Shown here piece after piece: positions 35,446 to 44,186 of a stretch of DNA of 64,000 nucleotides; position 1 is the first letter of the stretch; the number at the start of each line of letters is the position of its first letter. Source of the stretch: Streptomyces sp. NRRL F-4489 (lineage in GTDB: Bacteria > Actinomycetota > Actinomycetes > Streptomycetales > Streptomycetaceae). A model generated the notes under the pieces. It made no database searches, was not told where the DNA came from, and saw only the letters and a list, made by a program, of their open reading frames with translations. The DNA is taken from contig NZ_LLZI01000276.1 in NCBI RefSeq assembly GCF_001509485.1, positions 1 through 64,000 on the forward strand. Direction: 5' to 3'. Both the position numbers and the translations under genes were made by a program.

Positions 35446-36129
35446 TCACGCGCCCACCGGGCCGTGTTCCCCACCGGCGGCCCCGTGTTCCCCATCGGCA
35501 CCCTCGTGTTCCCCACCGGCAGCCCCGCGCTCGTCCGCGTCCCCCTGGTGACCGCCGGCTCCCGCCCGCCGCCGGCCGCTGCGCCGTGGCGCCGGGTCCG
35601 CGCCGCCGAGCAGCAGCCGCCGCCGCTCCACGCCGTGGTCCTCGACCTGCGCCACGATCCGCTGGAGCAGCTCGGCCGCGTACCGGCACTCGTCCTCGTC
35701 CAACTGCCCGGTGACGAAGACCTCTTCGGCGTTGAACTCCGGGAACAGCCGGCGCATCAGCGCCTCCCCCCGCTCCGTAAGACTGAGCAGCACCAGCCGC
35801 CCGTCCCCGGGGTGCCCGGTCCGGCGCACCAGTTCCCGGGACTCCAGCGTCCGCACCACCCCGGTGAGCGTGCCCTTGGAGATCCCGGCCTCCTCGGCCA
35901 CGTGCCGGGTCTCCGCCTCCTCCCGGAGCCAGACCACCCACAGCACCACGAAGCCGGTCCAGGTCAGATCCGCCCCCCGCAGCACCGAGTTCTCGAAGTG
36001 CTGCCGTACGGCCGCCGCGGCCCGGTAGATCCCGGCGACCACCGCCATCTGCTCCCACCGGACCGGCAGGCCCCCGGTCCTCGCCTCGACCAGTCGCCCG
36101 GTCTCCTCCACGGCACGCCGGTCCAGCAC
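35446..36129 (-). CDS. MarR-family regulator with C-terminal heptad-like tail
   Basis: 227-residue MarR regulator, longer than usual (about 150). Core motifs: TWTGFVVLWVVWLREEAETR, HVAEEAGISKGTLTGVVRTL and SRELVRRTGHPGDGRLVLLS. The last 70 or so residues are a polar Gly/Ala/Asp/Glu tail that includes three 7-residue units of the form GEHxxAx(G), encoded by a 21-bp tandem repeat at 35464-35526. It precedes argJ by 69 bp on the same strand, so it likely heads the argJ-arginase unit and controls it. The tail is probably disordered. Confidence 0.85.
   Translation of the reverse strand: MLDRRAVEETGRLVEARTGGLPVRWEQMAVVAGIYRAAAAVRQHFENSVLRGADLTWTGFVVLWVVWLREEAETRHVAEEAGISKGTLTGVVRTLESRELVRRTGHPGDGRLVLLSLTERGEALMRRLFPEFNAEEVFVTGQLDEDECRYAAELLQRIVAQVEDHGVERRRLLLGGADPAPRRSGRRRAGAGGHQGDADERGAAGGEHEGADGEHGAAGGEHGPVGA
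35464..35526 (-). repeat. Three 21-bp tandem repeats in the MarR gene
   Basis: Three adjacent 21-bp copies, each beginning GTGTTCCCCA(C/T)CGGC on the plus strand, start at 35464, 35485 and 35506. They encode the C-terminal GEH-type heptads of the MarR protein. Period 21 keeps the frame, so copy-number change would lengthen or shorten the tail without breaking it. Confidence 0.8.
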
Positions 36130-36386
36130 GGCCTCTCCTCCCTCAGCGGGCGCGCATCCGGCTGCCCAGGTCGGTCATGAGAGCGTTCGGCGCCACAGCG
36201 TACGCCGCGCCCCGCCCGCCCCCAGCGCGCCACACGCCGCGCCCTCCTGACGGCGCATCAGCGTTCCCGCGAGCGGACGGAACCCGGCCGGAGCCCGGCC
36301 GCAACCCGACTGTCAGTGGTCGCTGCGACAATTCGCGGCATGGGGGACGGCAGGGGAACGGTCGGGGGAAAGGCAGGGGGAGCGTC

Positions 36387-37712
36387 ATGGAGAAGCTGAC
36401 CGTGCGGCAGCTCGCCGAGCGGCTGGTCGGGCTGGGCGTGGTGCCGCGGGAGAAGGCCGCCGGGGTGCTGGCCGGCCTCGCCGCGGGGCGGGCGCACCAC
36501 CCGGACGAGGAGCTGACGCGGCGGGAGCTGATCCGCCTGCTGCCGGACTTCGGCACGGCCGTCGCGGTGCCCGGCGGGGACGTCGACGACGCGGCGGCGT
36601 ACTACGCGCGCCTCCTGGCGGACGTGACCGCCTGCACCGGCGGCGCGGTGGTCTGCTCCGACGCCGAGCTGGTGCGCGTCGCGGTGGATGAAGGGGGTGG
36701 GGCGGCCGGGCAGTACGGGGAGGACCCGGAGTGTGGGGAATACGAGGAGTACGGGGAATACGAGGAGTACGGGGAATACGAGGAGTACGGGGAATACGAG
36801 GAATATCTGTACTTCCGCCGCGACGGCGAGCCGGTGTGGTGGCACGTCGAGCACCTTTCCGATGGCTATGTGGACCAGGCGTCGGTGGCGGAGCAGTTCG
36901 GCGATCTGGATCCGGGCGGTGACGATCCGCGCGTTTTCCACCTGCTGGAGCGGGGCGGCGGGGAGGGTTCGGAGAGTCCGGAGGGTTCGGAGGGTTCGGA
37001 GAGCCCAGGGGGTCCGTACGGTCCGGAGTCCTGCCAGGACGATGTCTATGTCTTCGCCACACCTGAGCAGGCCCGGGCGCTCCGGGCGGAATTCGGGCTG
37101 GAGTTCCTGGGGCTGGAGGGTCCACCCCGGCCCCGGCGCGGGGCGCCGCCGGCGGCCGCGCCGGAGACCGCCGAATGGTACGTCCAGGAGGACCGCCGGT
37201 ATCTGACCGAGCCGGCCAGGGCCGCCTTCGACCGGTGGCTGTCCGGGATGGCGGGCGCCCTCGCCGCCTGGCGGGCGCGCTTTCTGCCGGCGGATTTCCC
37301 GTTCGATTTCACCACCGGGTCGCTGGGCGCGTTGGAACGGCTCGTGGGCGGGCGGTTCGCCGGGCCGTCCGCCGGCGGGGCCGCGTTCCGTACGGCCGTG
37401 ACCGGCGGCGACCCGTTCGTGGCGGGCGCGGTGCGGTATCTGGGCGAGACGCTGATACGCACCGGACTGGCGCACTGGACCTACCGCGCGGTGGACGAGG
37501 AGGGACCGTACGACCGGCTGCCGACCGTCCGGGCCAACGCCCCGCTCGCGTTCTTCGGCGACATATCACTGCTGTACGAGCTCAGCCGCGCCGCCGGGGC
37601 CGGCGAACGGGGCGTGCTCGGGACGCCGGTGGCGGAGCTGCGCGAGGCGGTCGACCGCTACCGCGCCGCCCGGCGGGCACTCACCGCGAGCCGGGCGGCG
37701 GCCATGGGCTGA
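36387..37712 (+). CDS. Unrecognised protein with tandem GEYEEY repeats
   Basis: 441-residue cytoplasmic protein that I do not recognise. Residues 1-115 are ordinary (MEKLTVRQLAERLVGLGVVP; AAYYARLLADVTACTGGAVV). Residues 117-140 are four exact GEYEEY units, and around 195-215 there is a Ser/Glu/Gly/Pro repeat (EGSESPEGSEGSESPGG). The C-terminal half is helical and ordered (AFDRWLSGMAGALAAWRARF; AVRYLGETLIRTGLAHWTYR). The YFRRDGEPVWWHVEHLSDG strand after the repeat could pair with it. ATG at 36387 has AGGGGGA upstream; an open frame upstream lacks a ribosome site. No enzyme motif, signal or membrane helix is seen. It stands alone, divergent from the MarR gene. Confidence 0.7.
   Translation: MEKLTVRQLAERLVGLGVVPREKAAGVLAGLAAGRAHHPDEELTRRELIRLLPDFGTAVAVPGGDVDDAAAYYARLLADVTACTGGAVVCSDAELVRVAVDEGGGAAGQYGEDPECGEYEEYGEYEEYGEYEEYGEYEEYLYFRRDGEPVWWHVEHLSDGYVDQASVAEQFGDLDPGGDDPRVFHLLERGGGEGSESPEGSEGSESPGGPYGPESCQDDVYVFATPEQARALRAEFGLEFLGLEGPPRPRRGAPPAAAPETAEWYVQEDRRYLTEPARAAFDRWLSGMAGALAAWRARFLPADFPFDFTTGSLGALERLVGGRFAGPSAGGAAFRTAVTGGDPFVAGAVRYLGETLIRTGLAHWTYRAVDEEGPYDRLPTVRANAPLAFFGDISLLYELSRAAGAGERGVLGTPVAELREAVDRYRAARRALTASRAAAMG
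36735..36806 (+). repeat. Four 18-bp tandem repeats encoding GEYEEY
   Basis: Copies start at 36735, 36753, 36771 and 36789, each GGGGAATACGAGGAGTAC; the last ends in AATAT instead of AGTAC. Near identity at DNA level, including synonymous sites, suggests recent slippage expansion. Eighteen bases keep the frame. Confidence 0.9.
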
Positions 37713-37819
37713 GAGGACCGGCGGACCGGCCCCGGACCAGCGGCGGAGCGGCGGCGGACCCGGACCCAGGCCGACCGGGACCGGCCGGAGCCTCGGCCCG
37801 CCGACCGGGGGCCGGAGCG

Positions 37820-39970
37820 TCAGCCGCCCGACCGCTCGTAGTGGTAGCCGCTGCCGTGGGCCGGTCCCACGTCGTGGCGGATGCCGCTGGGGTCGTCGAG
37901 GAGGAACGCGGAGGGATCGGTGGTGCCGCAGATGCCGTTGGAGCGGGCCTGGTCCACGGCGGCCGAGCTGATGTTGATGCGGCTGCCGCCGCCCGCCACC
38001 GACACCAGCTTGGCCACGTTCTCGCAGTGCCCGGTCCCGGGGACATCGCTGATGAGCCGGACCGCGTTCGCGCCGGTGGACGCCCGGAAGATGACCACCG
38101 TGCCCGGCTGCTGGGCGTACGGATTGGTCAGCTTCCAGGTGCCGACGAAGGCCGAGGGCACCGCGTTCCCGTTGGACCCGGTGCCGGGAGCCGGCTGCCC
38201 GCCGCCCGAGCTGCCGGAACCGCCGGACGACCCGCCGCCACCCGACGTACCACCGCCGCCCGTGCTGCCGCCGGAGGACGCCGAACCACCGCTGGACGAG
38301 CCGCCGTTCGCGCTGCCGCCGCCCGGCCCGGCCGTCCCGTCCGCCGGGGCGCCGCCCGTCCCCGCGTCCTTGCCGCCGCCCGGGTCCTTGGCGTCCGGCG
38401 CCGCGTCGGACTGTCCCGGCGACGGCTTCGAGGAGGCCGACGCGCCCGGCGTCCCGGGCGTTCCGGAGCTGCCCGGGCCGGCCGTCTGGTTGGCGGTGGC
38501 CGGGGGTGCCGCCTCGAGTTTCTGGTACGGCTGGAGCACCATCACCGCGCCACCGCCGACCGTGACCACGCCGACGAAGACGGCCCCGACGACCAAGGGC
38601 CGCCGCCGGCGCCGCTCGCGGTCGCTCCCGCCCGGGGCGGTCTCCCGCACGGCCGCCACCGGCTGCGCTTCCTTCACCTCGCCGCCACCGGCCCGAGCAG
38701 CGGCAGCACCGGCGGCAGCGCCGACAACGGCCCCACCCGCGGCACCGGCAGCAACACCAGCCGCGCCGTCACCGGCACCGGCGCCGGCACCGGTCCCAGC
38801 ACCGGCATCCGCGCCCGCACCGGCAGAAGCCGCAGCACTCCGCCCCCCGAGCGCCTTCGTAGGCACGTCCCCGGCCCCGGCCGCGGCCTCATCCGCCTGG
38901 GCGTCCGCCTGGACGCCCCCGTCCACGCCGCCCTCCGCGTGCGCCTGAGCGCCCCCGCTCCCGTCCGCATCCATCCGCGCCGGGGCGTCCGCGACCCCAT
39001 CCCCACCCCCGCCCACCTGGGCGTCCACATCCAGCAGCCGGGCCGCCTGCTGGGCGAGGGCGACGACGAGCTTGGGCGGCAGCCACTCCCCGTCCGAACC
39101 GGCGGGCCGGGCCGACGCGGTCGTCTCCAACAGCTCGGTGACACCGGGCCGTTGGCCGGCGTTCTTGGTCAGACAGCGCCCGATGAGATCCCGCAGCGCC
39201 TCGTCCGCCACCTCGTCCAGATTCGGCTCGCCCTCGACGATCCGGTACATGACGGCGTGTTGATTGGTGGCGTCCTGTCCGAACGGCAACTGGCCCGTCG
39301 CCGCGTACATCAGGACGCCGCCGAGGGTGAAGACATCGCTCGCGGGCCCCACTCGCCGGCCCACGATCTGCTCGGGTGACATGAAGCCCGGGGAGCCGAT
39401 GACCATGCCGGTGCTGGTCAGCAGCGACTCCACCGAGGCGTCCAGGGCGCGGGCTATACCGAAGTCGATGACCCGGGGGCCCGCCACCGTGAGCATCACG
39501 TTCGACGGCTTCAGGTCCCGGTGGACGATCCCGGCCTCGTGGATGTCCTGGAGCGCCCGCAGCAGCCCGTCGGCGAGCGCGTGCACCGAGGCGGCGGGCA
39601 GCGGCCCGTATTGGCGGACGACGTGCTCCAGGGAGGGCCCGGGCACGTAACCGGTGGCGACCCAGGGGAGTTCGGCGTCCGGGTCCGCGTCGAGCACCGG
39701 CGCCGTGAAGCGCTCGCCGACCCGCCGCGCGGCGTTGATCTCCCGGCGGAAGCGGGCCCGGAACTGCGGATTGGCGGCGTGCTCCTCGTGGACGACCTTG
39801 ACCGCCACCGTGCGGCCACCCGCCGAACGGGCCAGGAAGACCCGCCCCATTCCCCCGGCGCCGAGCCGGCCCAGCAGCGCGTAGGACCCGATCCGCCGCG
39901 GGTCCCCCGGTGCGAGCGGCCGCATACCGCCGAGGTGCTCGTCCTGTCCGTCCGTGTCGGCACTGCTCAT
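37820..39970 (-). CDS. Membrane Ser/Thr protein kinase (PknB-type)
   Basis: 716-residue eukaryotic-type kinase. The catalytic domain (about 28-285) has GRLGAGGMGRVF, Lys58 in VAVKVV, HRDLKPSN with Asp152, and Asp169 in VIDFGIA; SPGFMSPEQIVGR is the P+1 region. A long Ala/Gly linker rich in GAGAG repeats precedes a basic patch and one membrane helix (RRRRRPLVVGAVFVGVVTVG, near residue 480). The outside part is Gly/Ser-rich followed by a compact C-terminal domain of about 120 residues (STGANAVRLISDVPGTGHCE), not a PASTA repeat. ATG at 39970 has AGGGGGA; other in-frame ATGs upstream fit poorly. It likely senses an external cue. Confidence 0.88.
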   Translation of the reverse strand: MSSADTDGQDEHLGGMRPLAPGDPRRIGSYALLGRLGAGGMGRVFLARSAGGRTVAVKVVHEEHAANPQFRARFRREINAARRVGERFTAPVLDADPDAELPWVATGYVPGPSLEHVVRQYGPLPAASVHALADGLLRALQDIHEAGIVHRDLKPSNVMLTVAGPRVIDFGIARALDASVESLLTSTGMVIGSPGFMSPEQIVGRRVGPASDVFTLGGVLMYAATGQLPFGQDATNQHAVMYRIVEGEPNLDEVADEALRDLIGRCLTKNAGQRPGVTELLETTASARPAGSDGEWLPPKLVVALAQQAARLLDVDAQVGGGGDGVADAPARMDADGSGGAQAHAEGGVDGGVQADAQADEAAAGAGDVPTKALGGRSAAASAGAGADAGAGTGAGAGAGDGAAGVAAGAAGGAVVGAAAGAAAARAGGGEVKEAQPVAAVRETAPGGSDRERRRRRPLVVGAVFVGVVTVGGGAVMVLQPYQKLEAAPPATANQTAGPGSSGTPGTPGASASSKPSPGQSDAAPDAKDPGGGKDAGTGGAPADGTAGPGGGSANGGSSSGGSASSGGSTGGGGTSGGGGSSGGSGSSGGGQPAPGTGSNGNAVPSAFVGTWKLTNPYAQQPGTVVIFRASTGANAVRLISDVPGTGHCENVAKLVSVAGGGSRINISSAAVDQARSNGICGTTDPSAFLLDDPSGIRHDVGPAHGSGYHYERSGG

Positions 39971-40155
39971 GACTGTTCGCTTCCCCCTGGTCGTCGGCGC
40001 TCGGTCCCTGCGCTCCCGTCGAGGCAAGCAGTATGACAACCGCGCGGCGGGGCAAGGGCGGTGAGGTGATCACCGGCGGCGGACATATCCCGGCCAAGGG
40101 GGCGCGCCCGGACGCATCCCCCGGGCCAGTGGATACAGCGGGCCGCAGCGGACCG

Positions 40156-40890
40156 TCACGCCCAAGGCGCGCGGCCGCCGCCGGCCCAGCGGGCCAGCCC
40201 CCGGCCGTCGATCAGCCGCAGCGGTTCCGGCAGCGCCGCGTTGGCCGCCTCGGCGTCGCGCGTGAAGCGCGAGGTGGTGACGATGACGGCGTGATCGCAG
40301 TGGTGGAACGCGCGGTACGTACCGTTCGCGGTGTAGACGGCCGGGGCGCCGACCCGGTTCCCCTCCGCGTACCGCTTGCACTGCACGGCGACGCGCCGGC
40401 CGTCGCGCAGGACGACGAGGACGTCCAGCCCGCGGTCGTTCGCCCCGCCGGAGACGGTGGCGGAGCGGACGGCCGGATCGCGCCGGGCGAGCGCGGCGAT
40501 GGCGTGCTCGAACTGCGGGCCGGTCATCCGCTGGTAGGCCGCGAGGGTGTGCGTGACGTCCTGCTGCTCCCCGGCGGGCCCGGGGAGGCGGAGGCGGCCG
40601 GTCCGGACGAGCACGACGACGACCGCGAGGGCGGCGGTGACGGTCCCGAGGACGAGTGCGGTGACGGGGTACTCCCGGACGACCGCCGCGCCGGCGAGGA
40701 GCACCACGGCGCCGACGCCGAGCCGCGCACCGGCCCGTTCGCGCCCGCGACGCCGCGCGGCGGAGCGCCGGGCCGCCGCTCTCCGGGCCGCCGATGCGCG
40801 CCCCGCAGGCCCCCGAGCCGCAGACCTCCGCCCCGCGGACCTCCGAGCCGACGCTCCCCGGCCCGCCGCCCCACGCCGGGATTCAGTCAC
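40156..40890 (-). CDS. Membrane protein with Mrr-like nuclease domain
   Basis: 244-residue protein. The N-terminus is basic with repeated RxSAxR units (residues 10-50), followed by two helices (about 57-72 and 76-96) and a C-terminal restriction-endonuclease-like domain (about 118-244). The Mrr catalytic core is readable: MTGPQFEHAIAALARRD as lead-in, then GANDRGLDVLVVLRDGRR with Asp156 and QCKRY with Gln170 and Lys172, giving D-x13-QxK. Such proteins are predicted DNA nucleases at the membrane, sometimes defence-linked. It overlaps the small membrane protein gene upstream by 8 bases, forming a two-gene unit. Activity is inferred from motif only. Confidence 0.75.
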   Translation of the reverse strand: MTESRRGAAGRGASARRSAGRRSAARGPAGRASAARRAAARRSAARRRGRERAGARLGVGAVVLLAGAAVVREYPVTALVLGTVTAALAVVVVLVRTGRLRLPGPAGEQQDVTHTLAAYQRMTGPQFEHAIAALARRDPAVRSATVSGGANDRGLDVLVVLRDGRRVAVQCKRYAEGNRVGAPAVYTANGTYRAFHHCDHAVIVTTSRFTRDAEAANAALPEPLRLIDGRGLARWAGGGRAPWA

Positions 40891-41158
40891 CGGCCTGCCC
40901 GATCCCGTGCACCACCTGGCCGAGGAACTGCACGATCCCCTGCCCGACCGGCGTCGGCGCGAGCAGCACGCCCAGCACCAGCACGATGGCCACGGTCATC
41001 TTCTCGTCACGGCGGCTTCTGGACTCGGTGCGGCGGCGCAGCCGCAGGATGACGATCACCACGAGCAGCACCACGATATTGACCGTCGGCAACCGTCCGG
41101 ACCTCCCGCTCAACCGCCGCCCACACTCCGTACGAGCGAGGCGCCCCGCCACTCCCAT
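40883..41158 (-). CDS. Small double-helix membrane protein upstream of the Mrr-like gene
   Basis: About 91 residues; contains two hydrophobic stretches, IVVLLVVIVILRL and TVAIVLVLGVLLAP, separated by a basic, polar loop RRRTESRSRRDEK, and ends LGQVVHGIGQAGD. The start is uncertain: ATG at 41158 has a weak ribosome site and gives a basic leader, and a later start is possible. The stop overlaps the Mrr-like gene ATG, so the two are likely translated together. No family recognised; it may anchor or modulate its partner. Confidence 0.5.
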   Translation of the reverse strand: MGVAGRLARTECGRRLSGRSGRLPTVNIVVLLVVIVILRLRRRTESRSRRDEKMTVAIVLVLGVLLAPTPVGQGIVQFLGQVVHGIGQAGD

Positions 41159-41280
41159 ATCTAGCCCGAACCGGGGTGCGCCGAGACGCAGTTGCAAAGG
41201 GTTGGCGCAAACGTATCGGTGCGCACGGGCCCGGCCCCCGGGTGCGCACATCCCTCAACTCAACTTCGCGGCAGTCCAGT

Positions 41281-43953
41281 TCACGCCAGCGGCACCGGCC
41301 GTGCCGCCAGTACCGCGATGTCGTCGGCGCTGTCCGCCCCGAGCTTGATGATCAGCTCGTCGCAGAAGACGTCCAGCGGTTCCCGGGCCAGGGCCGCGGT
41401 CTGCTCACGGAGCCGGGCCATGCCCTCGTCCAGGGACTCCCCGGCGCGTTCGATCAGGCCGTCGGTGAAGAGCAGCAGCGTGGCGTGCGGCGGCAGCGGA
41501 TCGCAGGCCGCGGGCCGCGGCAGGTCGGGGTCCATCCCGATCAGCAGGCCCAGCCCGTCCTCCAGATAGCGGGCGTCGCCGTCCCGGGTGGTGAGCAGCG
41601 GCGGGAGATGGCCGGCGGACGAGTGGTGGAGCGCCCAGGGGCCTTCCGGCGGGCCCTTGAGCATGGCGTAGATGCAGGTGGCGGTGGAGTGCGGGTAGAG
41701 GGTCTGGCTGGCCACGTCCAGGCGGCGCAGCACCTCGCCGGGCGGTTCCTGGCGGTCGACGGCCACTCCGCGCAGCATGTTGCGCAGGGCGCTCATCGCC
41801 ACCGCGGCCTGGAGGTCGTGGCCGGCCACGTCGCCGATCACCAGCGCGGTGTCGCCGGTGGGCAGCTCGAAGGCGTCGAACCAGTCGCCGCCGATCTGCG
41901 CGGTGGAGCTGGACGGCGCGTAGCGGGCGGCCAGCTCCAGGTGGTCCAGGTGCGGCAGCTGGGGCAGCAGGGAGCGCTGGAGGCGTTCGGCGGTGTTCTG
42001 GGTGTGCCGGTGCAGCCGGGCGTTGTCCACGGCGAGACCGACACTGCGGACCAGTTCGGCGACGAGGAGGATGTCCTCCTCGGTGAACGGGTGCTCGCCG
42101 TGGACGCGTACGAGGGTCAGGGCGCCGAGGACCTGGCGGCGGGCCCGCAGCGGGGCGATGATCGCGCTGTCCGCGCCGAGCTGCGCGACGAGGTCCTGGT
42201 GGCGGACGTCCACGCGGCCGCCGCGGCGGCTCTCGAAGACGCTGGGGAGCAGCAGCGGGCCCGCGCCGCGCAGCGCCCGTTCCAGGGCCGAGCCCCGCGC
42301 CGCTTCGGACACCGGCGGCAGCGGGCCCAGCGCGACGCCCGGCTCCAGCGCCTGCGGATCGCGGTGGACGACGCAGACCCGCTCGACCCGGCCGGGCTCG
42401 TGCTCGTCGATGAGATCCACCACGCACCAGTCCGCCAGCCGCTGGGCCAGCACCCGGCACACCCGGCGCAGCCGCTCGCCCAGGTCAAGCGTGCTGGTCA
42501 GGGCGCTGCCGGTGGCGGCCAGCAGGGACAGCCGCTGCATCGCCGCCCCGCCCGGCCCGCCGGCCGCCGCGGCCGGCTCCGCCTCGTGCTCCTTCTTGGC
42601 CCGGGACGCGGCCGGCCGGTGCACGGGCCGCGGCTGCGGTCGCGCCTCCGCGCCGTGGTGCGTCTCGGGGACGCGCGGGGCGGGCGGCGCGATCGTCCTG
42701 GGGCTGAGGTGGGCGACGAACACGGTGCGGCCGTCGACCGCCTGCTGGGTCTGCACCAGCAGCCGGATGGGGATCAGCCGGCCGTCGCGGTGCTGCGCCG
42801 GGACCGGTACGGGGCGGCCGAGGATGCGGGGCCGGCCGGTGAGCATCAGCGAGGTGTAGGCGGCCATGTGCCGCTGCCGCAGGTGCTCCGGGATGAGGAC
42901 GTCGAGGCTCTGGCCGACCAGTTCGCCGGACGACCAGCCCAGCAGGTCGGCGACCTGGCTGTTCGCCGCGATGATCCGGTTGCCGTCGTCGATGGCGACG
43001 GTCGGTACGGTGCTGGCCTCGACGTCGCCGGCGTCCCAGGGCGCCAGTTCGGCGGAGGAGATGCCCGCCGCCCCGGGGACCAGGGACCAGGCCATGGGGT
43101 CCGCGCCGGTGAGCTGGCCGGCGATCTGGTCCAGCAGCCAGTGCCGGAAGGCGCGGAGCTGCGGAAGGGACGGGAGGGTGAGCAGCGCCTCCTCCTGAGC
43201 CGCCGCCTCGGCCGCGTCGAGCACCTGCGACAGCGTGGCCACGGCCGGCGCGGCGTCCGCCGGGAACGCCACGATCAGGGAGTACGTGACGCTGTCGGGG
43301 GTCTCCTGCTCGACCGCCGCCGTCATGCAGGAGCTGATCACATCGCAGATGTCCTGGGCGGTGGCGAGGTCCGCCGGCCGGACGCCCGGGGACGCCCCGG
43401 TGGCCGCCACCAGGTGCAGTTCGCGCAGCAGCCCTTCCCACTGCTGCTGGGCGCCCCAGTACAGCGCGTAGGGCAGATCGATCAGTGTCACGGTCCCGGT
43501 GCGCCCGGTGGGCGGCACCGCCTCCCAGACCGAGGCGGGCGGCGCCGACGCCTCGGACCACAGGTCGAACCACACCGTCTTGCGGTCCTCGCCGACGACG
43601 ACGCCGTGGCTGGGCGCCAGCTCCTCCACGAGCGCCAGACCACGCCCGGTGGTGGCGTACGGGTGGCGCTCGTGCGGCACCAGACCGCGCTCCGGCCGCT
43701 GGTCGGTGACCCGTACACCGATCCGGCCGTCCGTGGCCGAGACCTGGACCTCGATCTCGGTACGGGCGTGGAGTACGGCGTTGGTGACCAGTTCGCCGGT
43801 CAGCAGCTCGGCGGTGCGCACGGCGTCCGGCTCGGCGTTCGCCAGCGCCGCCCGCACGAATCCCCGGGCCACCGCGACACTCTCGGGCGCCGGTGGCAGC
43901 CGCCGGGACGGCACCTCCGCCGGGCTGGAACTGCGCGTACGAGGACTGCGCAT
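41281..43953 (-). CDS. Multidomain SpoIIE-type PP2C phosphatase (ATPase-PAS-GAF-PP2C)
   Basis: 890-residue signalling protein. Order: N-terminal GHKL ATPase (LLTGELVTNAVLHA; TGRGLALVEELAP), a helical segment, a PAS domain (TVAIDDGNRIIAANSQVADL; LGWSSGELVGQSLDVLIPEH), a GAF domain (from about 480; LADWCVVDLIDEHEPG), and a C-terminal PP2C/SpoIIE phosphatase (PSSSTAQIGGDWFDAFELPT; DTALVIGDVAGHDLQAAV; LLLFTDGLIERA; ADDIAVLAARPV) with metal Asp residues. Such proteins regulate anti-sigma/anti-anti-sigma systems. The fused kinase-like ATPase and phosphatase give both signs of control in one chain. ATG at 43953 lacks a strong ribosome site. Confidence 0.88.
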   Translation of the reverse strand: MRSPRTRSSSPAEVPSRRLPPAPESVAVARGFVRAALANAEPDAVRTAELLTGELVTNAVLHARTEIEVQVSATDGRIGVRVTDQRPERGLVPHERHPYATTGRGLALVEELAPSHGVVVGEDRKTVWFDLWSEASAPPASVWEAVPPTGRTGTVTLIDLPYALYWGAQQQWEGLLRELHLVAATGASPGVRPADLATAQDICDVISSCMTAAVEQETPDSVTYSLIVAFPADAAPAVATLSQVLDAAEAAAQEEALLTLPSLPQLRAFRHWLLDQIAGQLTGADPMAWSLVPGAAGISSAELAPWDAGDVEASTVPTVAIDDGNRIIAANSQVADLLGWSSGELVGQSLDVLIPEHLRQRHMAAYTSLMLTGRPRILGRPVPVPAQHRDGRLIPIRLLVQTQQAVDGRTVFVAHLSPRTIAPPAPRVPETHHGAEARPQPRPVHRPAASRAKKEHEAEPAAAAGGPGGAAMQRLSLLAATGSALTSTLDLGERLRRVCRVLAQRLADWCVVDLIDEHEPGRVERVCVVHRDPQALEPGVALGPLPPVSEAARGSALERALRGAGPLLLPSVFESRRGGRVDVRHQDLVAQLGADSAIIAPLRARRQVLGALTLVRVHGEHPFTEEDILLVAELVRSVGLAVDNARLHRHTQNTAERLQRSLLPQLPHLDHLELAARYAPSSSTAQIGGDWFDAFELPTGDTALVIGDVAGHDLQAAVAMSALRNMLRGVAVDRQEPPGEVLRRLDVASQTLYPHSTATCIYAMLKGPPEGPWALHHSSAGHLPPLLTTRDGDARYLEDGLGLLIGMDPDLPRPAACDPLPPHATLLLFTDGLIERAGESLDEGMARLREQTAALAREPLDVFCDELIIKLGADSADDIAVLAARPVPLA

Positions 43954-44186
43954 ACCACTAGCTATACCCCGAAATGTCGGGCGGAACATGGCGGCGGGGC
44001 GGGGGCCGACCGGGCGCCGGGGTGGGCGGTGGCACGGGGCGGTGGCGCGGATGACCGTGCGTGGGCGGGCGTCGCGAAGGGTTGCCGCGCGGGGTCGTGC
44101 CCGGGTGGCCGGCGGCCGTCCCCTCGACCCGTCGTACATCCACCGGAGAGCGCGGCCCCGCCGTCACGTACGAGCAGCCCGCAGGC

